Source of the DNA: Butyrivibrio sp. INlla16
Lineage (GTDB): Bacteria > Bacillota > Clostridia > Lachnospirales > Lachnospiraceae
Length of the DNA stretch: 64,000 nucleotides
Assembly (NCBI RefSeq): GCF_900104155.1
Contig: NZ_FMYB01000020.1
Coordinates: 1-64,000, forward strand
Direction of reading: 5' to 3'
The translations under genes were made by a program, and so were the position numbers. The notes beneath the pieces are model-generated. The model saw only the letters and a program-made list of their open reading frames with translations, was not told where the DNA came from and searched no databases. Below, piece after piece: positions 33,085 through 42,419 of the stretch (position 1 is its first letter; each line of letters opens with the position of its first letter).

Positions 33085-33960
33085 ATGAAAGTAGCAGTAA
33101 TTGGCGCAGGTACAATGGGAGCAGGTATTGCTCAGACATTTGCACAGGCAGACACAGTAGATAAGGTTTATCTTTGCGACATTAAGACAGAGTTCGCTGA
33201 GGGCGGCTTTGCTAAGATTAAGAAGAGCATCGACAAGATGGTATCTAAGGGAAAGATCGATCAGGCTAAGGCTGATGCTATCATCGGCAAGATCCAGACA
33301 GGTCTTAACGACATCTGCACAGACGCTGATCTCGTAGTTGAGGCAGCTCTTGAGGTTATGGATATCAAGAAGAACCTTTTCAAGGAACTTGAGGAGAACA
33401 TCGTAAAGAATCCTGATTGCATTTTTGCATCTAACACATCATCTCTTTCAATCACAGAGATCGGTGCAGGACTTCCGAAGCCCGTTATCGGCATGCACTT
33501 CTTCAATCCCGCTCCTGTTATGAAGCTGGTTGAGGTTATCCAGGGTGCTAACACACCTGAGTCTGACGTTGAGAAGATCAAGAAGATCTCTGAGGATCTT
33601 GGAAAGACTCCCGTTCAGGTTAACGAGGCAGCTGGTTTCGTAGTAAACCGTATCCTTGTTCCTATGATCAACGAAGGTATCTTCGTATATTCAGAAGGTG
33701 TTTCCGATATCCAGGGCGTAGACACAGCTATGAAGCTTGGCTGCAACCATCCTATGGGACCCCTTGAACTCGGTGACTACATCGGACTTGATATCGTTCT
33801 TGCAATCATGGACGTTCTCTACAAGGAGACAGGTGATTCCAAGTATCGTGCTTGCCCTCTTCTTCGTAAGATGGTTCGTGGTAAGAAGCTTGGTGTTAAG
33901 ACTGGTATCGGTTTCTACGATTACAGCGACGGCGGCAAGGTTCCCACTGATAAAAAGTAA
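33085..33960 (+). CDS. hbd: 3-hydroxybutyryl-CoA dehydrogenase
   Basis: This NAD(P)H-dependent enzyme of 291 residues reduces acetoacetyl-CoA to 3-hydroxybutyryl-CoA. The Rossmann loop is [16 protein letters not shown]. The catalytic Ser/His/Glu set lies in [13 protein letters not shown] and [19 protein letters not shown], with the Asn in [11 protein letters not shown]. The C-terminal dimerisation domain ends in [21 protein letters not shown] lies 8 bp before ATG. A hairpin repeat fills the 115 bp to bcd, where partial termination or processing of the transcript may occur. Confidence 0.96.
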   Translation: MKVAVIGAGTMGAGIAQTFAQADTVDKVYLCDIKTEFAEGGFAKIKKSIDKMVSKGKIDQAKADAIIGKIQTGLNDICTDADLVVEAALEVMDIKKNLFKELEENIVKNPDCIFASNTSSLSITEIGAGLPKPVIGMHFFNPAPVMKLVEVIQGANTPESDVEKIKKISEDLGKTPVQVNEAAGFVVNRILVPMINEGIFVYSEGVSDIQGVDTAMKLGCNHPMGPLELGDYIGLDIVLAIMDVLYKETGDSKYRACPLLRKMVRGKKLGVKTGIGFYDYSDGGKVPTDKK

Positions 33961-33966
33961 AAGTAA

Positions 33967-34039
33967 TCACTTGGCGCCGTCCTTTGGCGCCTAGTGTACT
34001 ACTTTGTTCTGGCGAAGGGCTTTGCCCTGAGAGCAGAAC
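33967..34039 (+). repeat. Intergenic hairpin element, copy B
   Basis: After the hbd stop, CACT-T-GGCGCC pairs with GGCGCC-T-AGTG (about 33968-33996). GTTCTG (34006-34011) then pairs with CAGAAC (34034-34039), with an inner AGGGC/GCCCT stem. It is related to the elements at 14349-14420 and 37172-37209. Confidence 0.75.
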
Positions 34040-34075
34040 TCCCTTAGACAACAATTCATTTAGGAGGATATTTTC

Positions 34076-35236
34076 ATGGATTTTCAGTTAGATCAGCAAC
34101 ATGAAATGGCGAGAGCTCTTTTCAAAGAGTTTGCAGAAAAAGAAGTTAAGCCACACGCTATAGATGTGGATGAGACAGAGGTATTCCCTATGGAGACCGT
34201 TAAGAAGATGCAGAAGTACGGTTTCATGGGTATCCCGATTCCGAAGGAATACGGCGGACAGGGATGTGATCCTCTTACATACGCTATGTGCGTAGAGGAG
34301 CTTGCAAAGGTTTGCGGTACAACAGCAGTTATCGTTTCCGCACACACATCACTTTGCTGCGATCCTATCATGACATACGGTACAGAAGAGCAGAAGCAGA
34401 AGTACCTTGTTCCCCTTGCAAAGGGTGAGAAGCTCGGTGCTTTCGGTCTTACAGAGCCCATGGCTGGTACAGATGCTCAGGGCGTTCAGACCAAGGCTGT
34501 TCTTTCAGAAGACGGTAAAGAGTGGATCCTTGATGGTTCTAAGTGCTTCATCACAAACGGTGAGGTTGCTGACGTTTATATCATCATCGCTTACACAGAT
34601 ATCGTTGAGGATAAGAGAGGCAGAAAGACAAAGAAATTCTCAGCATTCATCGTTGAGAAGGGAACACCCGGATTCACATTCGGTACAAAGGAAAACAAGA
34701 TGGGTATCCGGGGATCATCCACATACGAGCTCATTTTCCAGGATTGCCACATTCCTGCAGAGAACCTTCTTGGCGCTAGAGGAAAGGGCTTCCCGATCGC
34801 CATGCACACACTTGACGGTGGACGTATCGGTATCGCTGCGCAGGCTCTTGGTATCGCTGAGGGCGCTCTTGATCGTACAATTGAGTACGTTAAGGAGAGA
34901 AAGCAGTTTGGTCGTTCAATCGGTCAGTTCCAGAATACACAGTTCCAGCTTGCTAACATGGCTACACAGTGTGAAGCAGCTAAGATGCTTGTTTACGCAG
35001 CAGCAGATGCTAAGAAGAACAAGGATCGTTACTCTGTAGAAGCTGCTAAGGCTAAGCTTTTCGCTGCAGAGGTTGCTATGGATGTTACAACCAAGGCTGT
35101 TCAGCTTCACGGTGGTTATGGTTACATCAGAGAGTACGAAGTAGAGAGAATGATGCGTGATGCTAAGATCACAGAGATCTACGAGGGTACATCTGAGGTT
35201 CAGAGAATGGTTATCAGTGGAGCATTACTTTCCTAA
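34076..35236 (+). CDS. bcd: Butyryl-CoA dehydrogenase
   Basis: An FAD-containing short-chain acyl-CoA dehydrogenase of 386 residues that reduces crotonyl-CoA to butyryl-CoA. Together with EtfAB in anaerobes it can couple this to ferredoxin reduction (electron bifurcation). Signature segments are GAFGLTEPMAGTDAQG and the C-terminal QLHGGYGYIREYEVERMMRD. The catalytic base is Glu370 in IYEGTSEVQRM. AGGAGG precedes ATG 34076. etfB and etfA follow at 54 and 46 bp spacing, the standard order. Confidence 0.96.
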   Translation: MDFQLDQQHEMARALFKEFAEKEVKPHAIDVDETEVFPMETVKKMQKYGFMGIPIPKEYGGQGCDPLTYAMCVEELAKVCGTTAVIVSAHTSLCCDPIMTYGTEEQKQKYLVPLAKGEKLGAFGLTEPMAGTDAQGVQTKAVLSEDGKEWILDGSKCFITNGEVADVYIIIAYTDIVEDKRGRKTKKFSAFIVEKGTPGFTFGTKENKMGIRGSSTYELIFQDCHIPAENLLGARGKGFPIAMHTLDGGRIGIAAQALGIAEGALDRTIEYVKERKQFGRSIGQFQNTQFQLANMATQCEAAKMLVYAAADAKKNKDRYSVEAAKAKLFAAEVAMDVTTKAVQLHGGYGYIREYEVERMMRDAKITEIYEGTSEVQRMVISGALLS

Positions 35237-35290
35237 TATCCGGAACCATTCACAAAGGACTATTTACAATTTTTAATAAGGAGAAAACAA

Positions 35291-36082
35291 ATGAAAGTTG
35301 TAGTTTGCATAAAGCAGGTGCCCGATACAAAGGGCGGGGTTAAGTTTAAACCCGATGGAACACTCGACAGAGGAGCAATGCTTGCAATCATGAACCCTGA
35401 TGACAAAGCAGGTCTTGAGGCAGCTCTTCGTCTTAAGGATGAATATGGTGCAGAAGTTACTGTTGTAACCATGGGTCTTCCCAAGGCTGAGGCAGTTCTT
35501 CGTGAGGCTATGGCAATGGGTGCTGACAAGGCAGTTCTTGTTACAGACCGCGTACTTGGTGGTGCTGACACATGGGCAACATCTTCAACAATCGCAGGCG
35601 CACTCAGAAACCTTGAGTATGATCTAGTAATCACAGGCCGTCAGGCTATCGATGGAGATACAGCTCAGGTTGGACCTCAGATTTCTGAGCACCTTGGACT
35701 TCCTGTAATCTCTTACGCTGAGGAGATCAAGGTTGACGAGAAGGCAAAGACTGTTGTTGTTAAGCGTCAGTTCGAGGATCGTTATCACATGGTAGAGGCT
35801 AAGATGCCTTGCCTTATTACAGCTCTTGCAGAGCTTGGCGAGCCCAGATACATGACTCCCGGCGGAATCTTCGATGCTTTCGAGAAGGAAGTAACTGTTT
35901 GGGGAAGAGCAGATCTTAAGGATGTTGAGGATTCTAACCTCGGTCTTAAGGGATCACCTACTCAGATCGCTAAGGCTTCCGATAAGGTTAAGAAGGGTGC
36001 CGGCGAGAAGATCGTTGCTGATTCAGCTGATGAAGCAGTTGATTATCTGTTCGGAAAACTCGAAGAGAAGCACGTTATATAA
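35291..36082 (+). CDS. etfB: Electron-transfer flavoprotein beta subunit
   Basis: A 263-residue subunit that, with EtfA, binds FAD and hands electrons to Bcd. In butyrate-forming anaerobes it carries the bifurcating flavin that takes electrons from NADH. The N-terminal KVVVCIKQVPDTKG is typical. The family signature region is LVITGRQAIDGDTAQVGPQI, and the recognition loop is VKRQFEDRYHMVEAKMP. ATG 35291 follows AAGGAG. The 46-bp gap to etfA contains only a ribosome site. Confidence 0.96.
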   Translation: MKVVVCIKQVPDTKGGVKFKPDGTLDRGAMLAIMNPDDKAGLEAALRLKDEYGAEVTVVTMGLPKAEAVLREAMAMGADKAVLVTDRVLGGADTWATSSTIAGALRNLEYDLVITGRQAIDGDTAQVGPQISEHLGLPVISYAEEIKVDEKAKTVVVKRQFEDRYHMVEAKMPCLITALAELGEPRYMTPGGIFDAFEKEVTVWGRADLKDVEDSNLGLKGSPTQIAKASDKVKKGAGEKIVADSADEAVDYLFGKLEEKHVI

Positions 36083-36128
36083 TACCTGCGTAATAGCAGC
36101 AAATTAGTTATAAAAAGGAGAACAAAAC

Positions 36129-37175
36129 ATGTCTTTAGAAGAATATAAGGGTGTATTTATATTTGCTCAGCAGGTAGACAATGAGCTTTCAGGCATTGCA
36201 TTAGAGCTTCTGGGCAAAGCAAAAGATCTTGCTAATGATCTTGATGAGAAAAAAGTAACAGCAGTCCTTCTTGGTGACAAGGTAGGCAATCTTGTAGATA
36301 CTCTTGCAGAGTACGGCGCTGACCGTGTAATCGTTGTTGACGATCCTGAACTTAAGGATTATCGTACAGAGCCTTACACACACGCACTTGCATCTGTAAT
36401 TAACGAGTACAAGCCTGAGATCCTTCTTGTTGGTGCTACAGCAATCGGTCGTGACCTTGGTCCTCGCGTATCTTCACGTGTTCACACAGGTCTTACAGCT
36501 GACTGTACACAGCTTGATATCGGTGATTTCCCGCTTAACCCTGTAGAGGGTCAGGAGCAGAAGCATAAGCAGCTCCTCATGACTCGTCCTGCATTCGGTG
36601 GTAACACAATCGCTACTATCGCTTGCCCTGACTTCCGTCCTCAGATGGCTACAGTACGTCCCGGCGTTATGCAGAAGATTGCTCCTGTAAAGGGCGCTAA
36701 GGCTGAGGTTGTTGAGTACAATCCCGGATTTACAGAGAATGCATGCTATACAAAGATCCTTGAGATCGTTAAGGCTGTTTCAGAGGTTGAGGATATCCAG
36801 GAAGCTAAGATCCTTGTATCTGGCGGACGTGGAGTTGGAAGCCCTGAGAACTTCAAGATCCTTGAGGACCTTGCAAAGGTTCTTCACGGAACAGTATCTT
36901 GCTCACGTGCAGTTGTAGATTCAGGCTGGAAGCCGAAGGATCTTCAGGTAGGTCAGACAGGTAAGACTGTTCGTCCTAAGGTTTACTTCGCAATCGGTAT
37001 CAGCGGAGCTATCCAGCACGTTGCAGGTATGGAAGAGTCAGATCTCATCATCGCTATCAACAAGGATGAGAACGCTCCTATCTTCGATGTAGCAGATTAC
37101 GGTGTAGTAGGCGACCTTAACAAGATCGTTCCTGCACTTACAAAGAAGCTTGAGGCTGCACTCGCTGAAAAGTAA
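36129..37175 (+). CDS. etfA: Electron-transfer flavoprotein alpha subunit
   Basis: A 348-residue partner of EtfB. The N-terminal part begins with the EtfA-type GVFIFAQQVDNELSGIALEL. The C-terminal FAD-binding half has AKILVSGGRGVGSPENF, SRAVVDSGWKPKDLQVGQTG and IGISGAIQHVAGMEESDLII, followed by NKDENAPIFDVADYG. There is no ferredoxin-like N-terminal extension, unlike some clostridial EtfA proteins. It is the last gene of the butyrate group. A hairpin repeat and a palindromic terminator follow. Confidence 0.96.
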   Translation: MSLEEYKGVFIFAQQVDNELSGIALELLGKAKDLANDLDEKKVTAVLLGDKVGNLVDTLAEYGADRVIVVDDPELKDYRTEPYTHALASVINEYKPEILLVGATAIGRDLGPRVSSRVHTGLTADCTQLDIGDFPLNPVEGQEQKHKQLLMTRPAFGGNTIATIACPDFRPQMATVRPGVMQKIAPVKGAKAEVVEYNPGFTENACYTKILEIVKAVSEVEDIQEAKILVSGGRGVGSPENFKILEDLAKVLHGTVSCSRAVVDSGWKPKDLQVGQTGKTVRPKVYFAIGISGAIQHVAGMEESDLIIAINKDENAPIFDVADYGVVGDLNKIVPALTKKLEAALAEK

Positions 37176-37209
37176 TCACTTGGCGAGGGCTTTAGCCCGA
37201 GGGCAGAAC
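37172..37209 (+). repeat. Intergenic hairpin element, copy C (shortened)
   Basis: AAGTAATCACTTGGCG spans the etfA stop and matches the start of copy B; GGGCTTTAGCCC forms the inner stem and GGGCAGAAC ends it. The first GTTCTG arm is missing, so this is a degenerate copy. Confidence 0.6.
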
Positions 37210-37232
37210 TTTCATATTATATGACTTTAAGA

Positions 37233-37262
37233 GGGCTGTGGATTATCCACAGCCCTTTATCA
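37233..37262 (+). terminator. Terminator after etfA with an embedded DnaA-box palindrome
   Basis: GGGCTGTGGAT (37233-37243) pairs perfectly with ATCCACAGCCC (37245-37255), followed by TTTATCATTTT. The stem contains TTATCCACA. The following stretch to 38003 has no gene; it is mostly occupied by two repeat arrays. Confidence 0.8.
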
Positions 37263-37321
37263 TTTTGTCTGGATTTATGTGTGGGTATATTGGGATGTCT
37301 TTTGGCGTGGTGGCGTTAATT

Positions 37322-37586
37322 ACCAGGATAGAAACTATATGGCAGAAATAAGGGTATGGTTGTAAAAATATAATACCAAAATATATATGAAATAAGAGAT
37401 ATATTGGCTTAAGGGAAAGTTTATGTTACCAAGATGGAAGTAAAATGGGAGAAATCTGGGTATTGTAGTTGAGATTTATTACCAAGAAAGATGGGAAATA
37501 AGAGATATCTTGGTTTATTGAGAGGTTTTTACTACCAAGATGTAAACAAAATGAAAGATATATAGGCTGAGATAGTAGGATTCTTC
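37322..37586 (+). repeat. Five-unit tandem array, 53-bp period, with dyads
   Basis: Units start at 37322, 37375, 37428, 37481 and 37534, exactly 53 bp apart, each with ACCA(A/G)(G/A)A. About 20 bp further in, most units have a complementary arm of the type ATCTTGGT, for example ACCAAGA at 37481 with TCTTGGT at about 37508. A shared AAATAAGAGAT core lies between the arms in three units. Units are only about 50-65 percent alike, so the array is old. It has no open reading frame. Confidence 0.8.
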
Positions 37587-37594
37587 TTCAAGCT

Positions 37595-37820
37595 ATATGT
37601 GGAACACAGTGATATGTATACAACACAGATACCAGATGTCGATGATCTCTGTGAAATAAAAGATAAGTATAAAAACACAGAAGCAATTATCACATGAATC
37701 TGTGGAATAGAAAGGACATAGCAAAACACAGATGACAGACAAAAGTCCATCTGTGAAGCGTGTGAAAATGCAAAAATCACAGATGGGAAGTGGTATAAAT
37801 GGATGAAGATGAGTCAAACA
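37595..37820 (+). repeat. Second tandem array, 51-bp period, with CACAGAT/ATCTGTG dyads
   Basis: CACAGA(T/A) occurs at 37624, 37676, 37727 and 37778 (spacing 52, 51, 51). The complementary TCTGTG ends at 37653, 37704 and 37755 (spacing 51, 51), with a degenerate ATATGTG at 37595. Each unit therefore holds a 6-7 bp inverted repeat with arms about 14-17 bp apart, followed by about 20 bp of A-rich spacer. It directly continues the 53-bp array but with different arm sequence. Confidence 0.8.
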
Positions 37821-38003
37821 GCTAAATAAAGGGAAAATGTTATCGAATTTTTATATATTATAAATTTCCCCTTTATAATCTGAAAAAGGCTATATGATAG
37901 AATAGAATCTAAGTAAGAATGATGTTTTCTGAACCTATGTAAGACAAAGAATCATAGGAAAAAACAAAAGCCACGCAATTAATAAAATCTCAGGAAAAGC
38001 TGA

Positions 38004-41000
38004 ATGGCTGAAAACAATAGAATAATAGGTAATAGCATGATACCGTTAAACAAATTAAGCAATACGTCGCAAAGAAAGCGGCAGATCCATCACAGAAAAT
38101 CTGTCGCCTTGATACTTGCGGCGCTTTTTATTGCTCTGGGGGTTGGCTATATTTTGCAGGGGGTATCATCGGATTATAAATCCGGGGACATAGGGAATCA
38201 TGCGATAACAGCTAAGATCAATAATACGATAGTAGCGAAGGCCAAAAGCGCAATAATGGCAGATAACGGCGGTAAAACATCAACTCAGGCGGCTGCCGGG
38301 TATAACAGGCAAAGAGACTATCTGGCTGAATATGCATCCATAAGCTATGACACCAGTAAAGGGCTTGTATCCAATGAGATAAATGCGCTGGCACAGTCTT
38401 CTGATGGATATATCTGGGTTGGGACGTATTCGGGACTGTACAGATATAACGGAATAAAATTCGAAGCTGCTGATATAGATGACAATATCTGCAACGTAAT
38501 GGTCATGTACGTGGATTCAAAGGGAAGGTTGTGGATAGGCACAAACGATACGGGTATTGTGTGCTATAACCCTGAAACTGAAGAGAAGAGCAGGTTTACA
38601 TCTGAAGACGGACTGAGCGCTGATTCCATAAGATCAATATGTGAGGATGACAGCGGAAACATTTATGTCGGGACAGTTTCAAGCATAACAATTATTCATC
38701 AGGATATGTCCCTGGAAAAACTGGATGATTTGACGGGTATCACCTCAATAAGATCTATGAGCTATGTGACAGACGGCATCATTGCCGGAGTCACTAACGG
38801 TGGAACGCTGTTTTTTCTGAAAGGCAGGGAACTTCTTCAGGAGCTGGAATTTGAGGAGACAGGCATTACTTATACGACAGTGGCCTGTACAGACGGAGAT
38901 ACACTCCATCTAGGAACCTCGGGCAACATACTTCAGCGCTGCAGTTACAATGGCGGAAACATTGAGATAACAGGACAGGTCGAAACAGAAAACATAAATT
39001 ACTACAACAAGCTTGTGCCGGAGCAGAACGGAACAGGCTGCTTTTTCTGCGCAGAGAACGGACTCGGTATCATAGATGAAAACGGTAATGTCACGCGACT
39101 TATGAAAAACGGCTTCGGAAGCTCTGTTTCAGACTGTATCTATGATTACCAGGGCAATGTGTGGTTTTCGTCAAATAAGCAGGGAATGCTGGAGTTTTCC
39201 AAGAATCCCTTCTACAACGTCTTTGTGAAGGCCGGACTTGATGAAGCGGTGGTAAACAGTGTCCTCGTTGACCATGGAGAGATCTACATCGGCATGGACA
39301 AGGGGCTTGCGATCCTTGATGAAAAGACTTGTACAGCGAAGGATTACGACTATATTAAGTACTTCGAAGGAGTTCGTATAAGACATCAGATGGTCGACAG
39401 CAAGCATAATATATGGCTGTCAACGTATGGTAAGGACGGACTTATAAGAGTAAGCGCAGATGGAGAGGTGAAGTCTTTTAATGAGGCGAGCGGAACTCTT
39501 GGCGGAAGATTCAGATACTGCCTTGAACTATCTAACGGTGAAGTGGTAGCAGCCAGCAATATGGGGATTAACTTTATAGACGGAGATGAGATTGTCTGCA
39601 CCCTCGGAGAAGAGGAGGGCATGGAATCCCCGCAGATTCTTACGATTGTGGAGGATAAGGACGGAAACATACTCGCCGGTTCGGACGGCGAAGGAATCTA
39701 TATAATAAAGGATCACAAAATAGTCGGCCACAAGGGTCCCGAGGAAGGCTTGGGAACACAGGTGGTCCTTCGCATCGTGCCCTATAATGATGGCTTTATC
39801 TATGTCACAAGTAATGCGATGTACTATGACGACAGAAGCACTATAAGAAAGCTGGATGCATTTCCCTATACAAACTGCTATGACGTTTATATCACACCCG
39901 ATAAGGTGGCCTGGATAAGCTCCAGCGCCGGAATTTTCGTTGCAAATGCGGATGATGTGATAGAAAACGAAGAATATACACTGGATCTGCTGGATTACTC
40001 CAGAGGTTTTAACACATCACTTACAGCTAATGCGTGGAACAGCATTACAGGTGAGGAGGGCGACCTTCTCCTGTGCTGTACTGACGGTGTGAGAAAAGTC
40101 TCGACCACATCCTATGATGCCTTTGACAACAACTATATCATTGACCTGGACAAGGTTACTGCAGACGATGAGCCGGTTGTGCAAGGTGAGAACGGAGTGT
40201 ATGAGATCCCTGCCGGAGCAAGACGTATACAGTTCGAAGTATCTATTTTGAATTACCTGCTGTCGAATCCTCTCATCAAATTCTACCTTGATGGTGCAAA
40301 GGACGACGGTGTCAGCGTATATCAGGATGAACTGTCTTCTTTATCGTACACCAATTTGCCCTACGGAGATTATACGATGCACATTCAGGTGCTCGATAAG
40401 AATACAAGAAAAGTCCTGAGGGACGAAGTCTATCCTATATACAAAAAGGCTCATTTTACGGAGCTTCCGATATTCAGAATAGGTATGGTTGTCCTTGTAG
40501 CAGGCTCAGTCGGATTCCTGGTTTGGTGGTTCCTCAGATCGACAATTATCAGAAGACAGTACGAGGAAATTCGTGTTGCAAAAGAGGAGGCCGACAGGGC
40601 TAACAGCGCTAAATCACGTTTCCTTGCAAATATGTCGCATGAAATCAGAACGCCTATCAATACTATAATCGGTATGGATGAGATGATCCTTAGAGAGGAT
40701 AAGAGCCTCTCCATGCCGCAGTACTCAGGACAGGTAACAGGTTATGCCGTATCGATAAAAAGGGCTTCAGAGACGCTTTTGTCGCTTGTAAACGATATCC
40801 TTGACCTCTCCAAGATAGAGTCCGGGAAGATGAATCTTGTTGAGAAAAGTTACGACCTGTCAGAATTCCTGAAGACCATAACAACCATGATCCGTGTGAG
40901 GAGTAACGAAAAGGATCTTCTTTTTGAAACGGAAATAGATCCGGAGATACCGCGCTATCTCTACGGCGATGACGGCAAAATAAAACAGGTTCTCATGAAC

Positions 41001-42416
41001 CTTCTGACCAACGCTGTCAAGTACACGAGGGAGGGCTCCTTCAAACTGGTTCTTGAACTTGTGAAGAAGGAAGGCGATACCTGTACCATAAATTACAGCG
41101 TATCCGACACCGGAATCGGAATAAGACCCGAGGATATGGACAAGCTGTTCTCAGCCTTTGAGAGACTTGAGGAGCAGAAAAACAGCGGCATCCAGGGAAC
41201 CGGCCTGGGGCTCGATATTTCAAGACAGTTTGTGGAACTTATGAGGGATGAGCTTAAGTGCGAGAGCACCTATGGTGAGGGTTCGAAGTTCTTCTTTACC
41301 CTGGTTCAGAAGGTGGAAAAGGACGAACCCATAGGTGAGTTCAAGGAAGATGAAAACCCGGCAGATGACGATGAGAACTACGTTCCGGGATTCATCGCAC
41401 CTGATGCGAGAATCCTTGTTGTTGACGACAACGAGATGAATCTGCAGGTATTAAAGGGACTTCTTAAGGCAACGAAGCTTATGGTGGACACAGCGCTAAG
41501 CGGAAAAGAATGCCTTAAAAAGTTGGCTAAGGAGCACTATGAGCTGGTACTCCTTGATCACATGATGCCTGAGATGGACGGAATCGAGACACTTAAAAGG
41601 ATAAGGGAAGAGGGGTATGAGCTTCCTGTATTTGCGTTGACTGCAAATGCAGCTCACAGCGGCGAGCATTATTATGTAAAGAAGGGCTTTAACGGATATC
41701 TGGAGAAGCCCGTGAATGTAAAGAAACTGGAGGAAACTCTTAAGAGCAACATCCCCGAGGAATTATTGCAGGAGCCGGATCCCACTGATTTTACATCCGA
41801 TGAGAATTCAGGGAAGAACGAAAATCCCATGGAGGGCATGGAGTGGCTGTTTTCCGTAGGCGGAATTGATGTGGCGGAGGGAATTAAAAACTGCGGAAAC
41901 AGCAAGGCTTTTCTCGATGCACTTAACACCTTCTATTTCACTGTGGAACAGAAGGCGGATGAGATTGAGAAGGCCTATGAAGGCGGGGATTACGATTTTT
42001 ATACTATAAAGGTACATGCCCTTAAGAGCTCCGCCAGAATAATCGGAGCGTCGAAATTGTCCGAACTTTCTGCTAAAATGGAAGAAGCAGGGAAGATCGG
42101 CAATATTGAAGAAATAAAAGAAAACACGTCTTCGCTTCTTGAAATGTATAGAGAGTACAAAAACAGTCTGTCAAAGCTGTCCGAAAAAGAGGACAGTGAA
42201 GGGAAGGAGAAATGCGACGAAGCCACCATTGAAGAGGCCTACGGGGCACTTAAAGAATTCGCTCCGGTGATGGACTATGATTCCTTCGAGATGGTGCTTC
42301 TCGACATGAAGGAGTACGACTGCGGAAGCGAAAACAACGAGAGATTCGAACGACTTTTCAGATTACTCAAGGAACTGAACTGGGATGAAATCACAAAGGT
42401 TTTGGAAGAGGTTTAA
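38004..42416 (+). CDS. Giant hybrid sensor histidine kinase (beta-propeller, HisKA, HATPase, REC, HPt)
   Basis: A 1470-residue one-protein phosphorelay. A membrane helix at about 32-52 is followed by an external two-bladed-propeller-type sensor built from Reg_prop units (DGYIWVGTYSGLYRYNG, GRLWIGTNDTGIVCYNP, GNVWFSSNKQGML). A Y_Y_Y domain (about 735-810) and a second membrane helix (about 821-845) come next. Inside the cell are HisKA with H879 in NMSHEIRTPINTIIGMDE and the ATPase domain (NLLTNAVKYT, GTGLGLDISRQFV). A receiver follows with D1185 (VLLDHMMPEMDG), then an HPt domain with H1338 (VHALKSSARIIGA). The design resembles Bacteroides-type hybrid sensors of glycans, but without an AraC output. 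The next gene encodes a receiver. Confidence 0.92.
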   Translation: MAENNRIIGNSMIPLNKLSNTSQRKRQIHHRKSVALILAALFIALGVGYILQGVSSDYKSGDIGNHAITAKINNTIVAKAKSAIMADNGGKTSTQAAAGYNRQRDYLAEYASISYDTSKGLVSNEINALAQSSDGYIWVGTYSGLYRYNGIKFEAADIDDNICNVMVMYVDSKGRLWIGTNDTGIVCYNPETEEKSRFTSEDGLSADSIRSICEDDSGNIYVGTVSSITIIHQDMSLEKLDDLTGITSIRSMSYVTDGIIAGVTNGGTLFFLKGRELLQELEFEETGITYTTVACTDGDTLHLGTSGNILQRCSYNGGNIEITGQVETENINYYNKLVPEQNGTGCFFCAENGLGIIDENGNVTRLMKNGFGSSVSDCIYDYQGNVWFSSNKQGMLEFSKNPFYNVFVKAGLDEAVVNSVLVDHGEIYIGMDKGLAILDEKTCTAKDYDYIKYFEGVRIRHQMVDSKHNIWLSTYGKDGLIRVSADGEVKSFNEASGTLGGRFRYCLELSNGEVVAASNMGINFIDGDEIVCTLGEEEGMESPQILTIVEDKDGNILAGSDGEGIYIIKDHKIVGHKGPEEGLGTQVVLRIVPYNDGFIYVTSNAMYYDDRSTIRKLDAFPYTNCYDVYITPDKVAWISSSAGIFVANADDVIENEEYTLDLLDYSRGFNTSLTANAWNSITGEEGDLLLCCTDGVRKVSTTSYDAFDNNYIIDLDKVTADDEPVVQGENGVYEIPAGARRIQFEVSILNYLLSNPLIKFYLDGAKDDGVSVYQDELSSLSYTNLPYGDYTMHIQVLDKNTRKVLRDEVYPIYKKAHFTELPIFRIGMVVLVAGSVGFLVWWFLRSTIIRRQYEEIRVAKEEADRANSAKSRFLANMSHEIRTPINTIIGMDEMILREDKSLSMPQYSGQVTGYAVSIKRASETLLSLVNDILDLSKIESGKMNLVEKSYDLSEFLKTITTMIRVRSNEKDLLFETEIDPEIPRYLYGDDGKIKQVLMNLLTNAVKYTREGSFKLVLELVKKEGDTCTINYSVSDTGIGIRPEDMDKLFSAFERLEEQKNSGIQGTGLGLDISRQFVELMRDELKCESTYGEGSKFFFTLVQKVEKDEPIGEFKEDENPADDDENYVPGFIAPDARILVVDDNEMNLQVLKGLLKATKLMVDTALSGKECLKKLAKEHYELVLLDHMMPEMDGIETLKRIREEGYELPVFALTANAAHSGEHYYVKKGFNGYLEKPVNVKKLEETLKSNIPEELLQEPDPTDFTSDENSGKNENPMEGMEWLFSVGGIDVAEGIKNCGNSKAFLDALNTFYFTVEQKADEIEKAYEGGDYDFYTIKVHALKSSARIIGASKLSELSAKMEEAGKIGNIEEIKENTSSLLEMYREYKNSLSKLSEKEDSEGKEKCDEATIEEAYGALKEFAPVMDYDSFEMVLLDMKEYDCGSENNERFERLFRLLKELNWDEITKVLEEV

Positions 42417-42419
42417 GCG

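Noticed and set aside
37322-37820. CRISPR array
   Set aside because: Units are only moderately alike, there is no conserved repeat with unique spacers, and no cas gene is near.
37934-37990. Cyclic-di-GMP riboswitch before the sensor kinase
   Set aside because: A CCTATG/CATAGG hairpin and AAAAGCCACGC are reminiscent, but the conserved core of the GEMM class and an expression platform are missing.
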